Of a DNA stretch of 7,582 nt, positions 5,855 to 7,582 are shown one piece after another. Origin of the DNA: Flavobacteriaceae bacterium UBA3078 (GTDB taxonomy: Bacteria; Bacteroidota; Bacteroidia; Flavobacteriales; Flavobacteriaceae); the NCBI GenBank assembly GCA_002366675.1, contig DFBO01000069.1, forward strand, positions 1-7,582. Direction: 5' to 3'. The notes under the pieces are model-generated. The model was not told the origin of the DNA. It searched no databases and saw nothing but the letters and a program-made list of their open reading frames with translations. How positions within the stretch are numbered: the first letter of the stretch is position 1; each line of letters begins with the position of its first letter. The translations under genes were made by a program, and so were the position numbers.

Positions 5855-6088
5855 TTGCGAGTTACTTTAGCACATTTAAAACGTGGAGAAAGAGCCATCA
5901 TTACTGATGTTTCATCAATAAATATTCCATTAAAACTACTTGAAATGGGCTGCTTGCCAGGCAACCAAGTAGAGCTTGTACAATTAGCCCCATTTTCAGA
6001 CCCAATGTATCTAAACATTAACGGAACACATTTGGCAATAAGAAAAGAAACAGCCATTCATATCTTAATAGAAGTCTGTAATGAGTAA
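5855..6088 (+). CDS. feoA: Ferrous iron transport protein A (FeoA)
   Basis: A 77-residue SH3-like cytosolic protein that partners FeoB in Fe(II) uptake, probably by modulating its G domain or complex assembly. The hallmark segment is IPLKLLEMGCLPGNQVELVQLAPF (its key residues LEMG-LPG fall at 29-36), followed by DPMYLNINGTHLAIRKETA (49-67), the usual FeoA ending. The start is TTG at 5855: the frame has a TAA stop at 5846-5848, no ATG or GTG lies before the conserved region, and the first in-frame ATG falls inside the domain at residue 31. The resulting N-terminus (RVTLAHLKRGERA) aligns with the normal FeoA start. Its last codons overlap the feoB start by 8 nt, indicating translational coupling. 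A candidate operator and -7 box lie just upstream. Length is normal. Confidence 0.95.
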   Translation: MRVTLAHLKRGERAIITDVSSINIPLKLLEMGCLPGNQVELVQLAPFSDPMYLNINGTHLAIRKETAIHILIEVCNE

Positions 6089-7582
6089 ACAGATAAATGT
6101 CGCTCTAATAGGAAATCCGAATACAGGAAAAACATCTGTTTTTAATTCTTTAACTGGTTTAAATCAAAAAGTTGGGAATTATCCTGGTATTACAGTCGAA
6201 AAAAAAGAAGGTATTTGCAAACTTCCAAGAGGTGTTAAAGCACACATTATTGATTTACCTGGAACCTACAGCTTAAATGCGTCTTCACTTGATGAAAATG
6301 TGGTCATTGAATTACTTTTAAATAAAAATGACAAAGACTTTCCTGATGTTGCTGTGGTAGTAAGTGATGTTGAAAACTTGAAACGTAATTTACTTTTATT
6401 CACTCAAATTAAAGATCTTGAAATTCCTACTATTCTAGTTATTAATATGTCTGACAGAATGAAATACAAAGGTATTTCTTTAGACATTCCAAATTTGGAA
6501 GCCGAACTTAAAACAAAGATAGCGCTTTTAAGTACTAGAAAAAGTGAAGGAATAGACAACTTAAAGAATCTTATTTTTAACTTTAAAGAACTTTCAGTTA
6601 CCCCTTGTTTAAATGCTTCTGAAATTGATGTTGATTACTTCAATAACCTTCGTAAAGCTTTTCCAAATCAATTATTATACAAGCTTTGGTTAGTAATTAC
6701 TCAAGATGTTAACTTCGGAAAAACCGATAGAAATGAAATTGATGCTGTTGCCAATTTTAAAACAAAGACAAAATCAGACTTAAAACGGCTACAGCAAAAA
6801 GAAACTATAAAACGGTATCAATTTATTAACAACACACTTAAAAAAGGACAAACTATTGACCTTAGTACTGCAAAAGATATCCGAATTAAACTAGATAGAA
6901 TAGTCACTCATAAAATTTGGGGTTATGCTATTTTTTTGGTCATCCTTTTTACCATATTTCAAGCCATTTACGATTGGTCTTCTGTGCCTATGGATTTTAT
7001 AGATAGTTCTTTTGCATCTTTTAGCGAATGGACAAAAAATTCACTTCCAGAAGGTGCTTTTACCAGTTTATTAGCTGAAGGCATTATTCCTGGTCTTGGA
7101 GGTATTGTTATTTTTATTCCACAAATAGCCTTTCTGTTTTTATTTATTTCAATCCTCGAAGAAAGTGGCTATATGAGTCGTGTGGTCTTTTTAATGGATC
7201 GAGGCATGAGACGTTTTGGACTTAGTGGGAAAAGTGTGGTTCCTTTAATTTCAGGAACAGCGTGTGCTATTCCTGCTATTATGGCAACAAGGAATATTGA
7301 AAGTTGGAAGGAAAGATTAATAACAATTCTGGTAACCCCTTTTACCACTTGTTCTGCAAGACTTCCGGTATATCTAATTATTATTTCGTTAGTTATTCCT
7401 GAAGGTCGTTTTCTTGGGTTAGGTTATCAAGCTTTAACTCTTATGCTTTTATATTTAATCGGATTTGGTGCAGCGCTTATATCTGCTATGATATTAAATA
7501 AAATTTTAAAAATTAAGAGCAAAACATTTTTTGTAGTTGAAATGCCTAACTATAAGCTTCCAATGATTAAGAATGTGGCACT
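6081..7582 (+). CDS. feoB: Ferrous iron transporter FeoB, C-terminus beyond window
   Basis: The frame stays open from ATG 6081 to the window edge: 500 complete codons and two bases. FeoB proteins of this type are usually about 650-770 residues, so perhaps 200 are missing. It is the inner-membrane Fe(II) permease with an N-terminal GTPase domain. G1 is GNPNTGKTS (11-19); the G2 threonine is Thr38 in GNYPGITVEKK; G3 is DLPGTYS (58-64); G4 is NMSD (122-125), a common FeoB variant of NKxD; G5 lies near LLSTRKSEG (149-157). A helical linker runs to about 276, and the first membrane segment is about 279-299. The gate region follows: ESGYMSRVVFLMDRGMRRFG, then SGTACAIPAIMATR with Cys395 and PFTTCSARLPVY with Cys424, the cysteines thought to line the iron path. 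The ATG overlaps the feoA end by 8 nt. No frameshift or stop is seen in the visible part. Confidence 0.97.
   Translation, partial: MSKQINVALIGNPNTGKTSVFNSLTGLNQKVGNYPGITVEKKEGICKLPRGVKAHIIDLPGTYSLNASSLDENVVIELLLNKNDKDFPDVAVVVSDVENLKRNLLLFTQIKDLEIPTILVINMSDRMKYKGISLDIPNLEAELKTKIALLSTRKSEGIDNLKNLIFNFKELSVTPCLNASEIDVDYFNNLRKAFPNQLLYKLWLVITQDVNFGKTDRNEIDAVANFKTKTKSDLKRLQQKETIKRYQFINNTLKKGQTIDLSTAKDIRIKLDRIVTHKIWGYAIFLVILFTIFQAIYDWSSVPMDFIDSSFASFSEWTKNSLPEGAFTSLLAEGIIPGLGGIVIFIPQIAFLFLFISILEESGYMSRVVFLMDRGMRRFGLSGKSVVPLISGTACAIPAIMATRNIESWKERLITILVTPFTTCSARLPVYLIIISLVIPEGRFLGLGYQALTLMLLYLIGFGAALISAMILNKILKIKSKTFFVVEMPNYKLPMIKNVA

Noticed and set aside
5845..6057. 70-residue minus-strand open frame
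   Set aside because: It is the antisense shadow of feoA, which is a well-recognised family with an operon partner.

Overview
The window is AT-rich DNA, almost certainly from a marine or aquatic member of the Flavobacteriaceae (Bacteroidota). The evidence is a metallopeptidase ending in a type IX secretion (T9SS) sorting domain, promoters of the Bacteroidota TAnnTTTG type instead of E. coli-like boxes, the near absence of Shine-Dalgarno sequences, and the protein sequences themselves (RseP, SCO, FeoA, FeoB). Species cannot be named from the sequence alone.

Layout. Positions 1-225 hold no gene. They carry what looks like one end of an accessory-region repeat (1-50) and a well-paired imperfect hairpin (74-154). 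Two small plus-strand reading frames follow. The first (226-405) encodes a short, cationic, apparently exported peptide whose start codon looks damaged. The second (429-653) encodes a 74-residue protein with the secondary-structure order of the ribosomal L7/L12 C-terminal domain. Converging on them is a minus-strand class I SAM-dependent methyltransferase (701-1363). A strong terminator hairpin (1399-1428) separates it from a minus-strand tRNA-Asn(GUU) (1435-1511). The tRNA has a good Bacteroidota promoter about 100 bp upstream (1611-1641).

The rest is envelope and metal housekeeping. On the minus strand lie the site-2 protease RseP (1658-3004, own candidate promoter) and, upstream of it, a secreted M1 aminopeptidase with a T9SS tail (3084-5021). 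A divergent promoter region (5022-5110) leads to plus-strand genes: a membrane-anchored SCO1/SenC copper/thiol protein (5111-5782), then feoA (5855-6088, TTG start) and feoB (6081 to the window edge, 500 codons seen, C-terminus missing). feoA and feoB overlap by 8 nt and form the ferrous iron uptake operon. A TTAG-A-CTAA palindrome sits just upstream of the feoA -7 box and is a candidate metal-regulator operator.

No clear new multi-gene system is visible. The least explained part is the left 650 bp: the repeat, the hairpin and the two small frames, which lie toward the 3' side of a tRNA gene where accessory DNA often accumulates. FeoB, RseP, SCO, the M1 peptidase and the tRNA are secure calls. 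The repeat, operator and small-protein interpretations are inferences.
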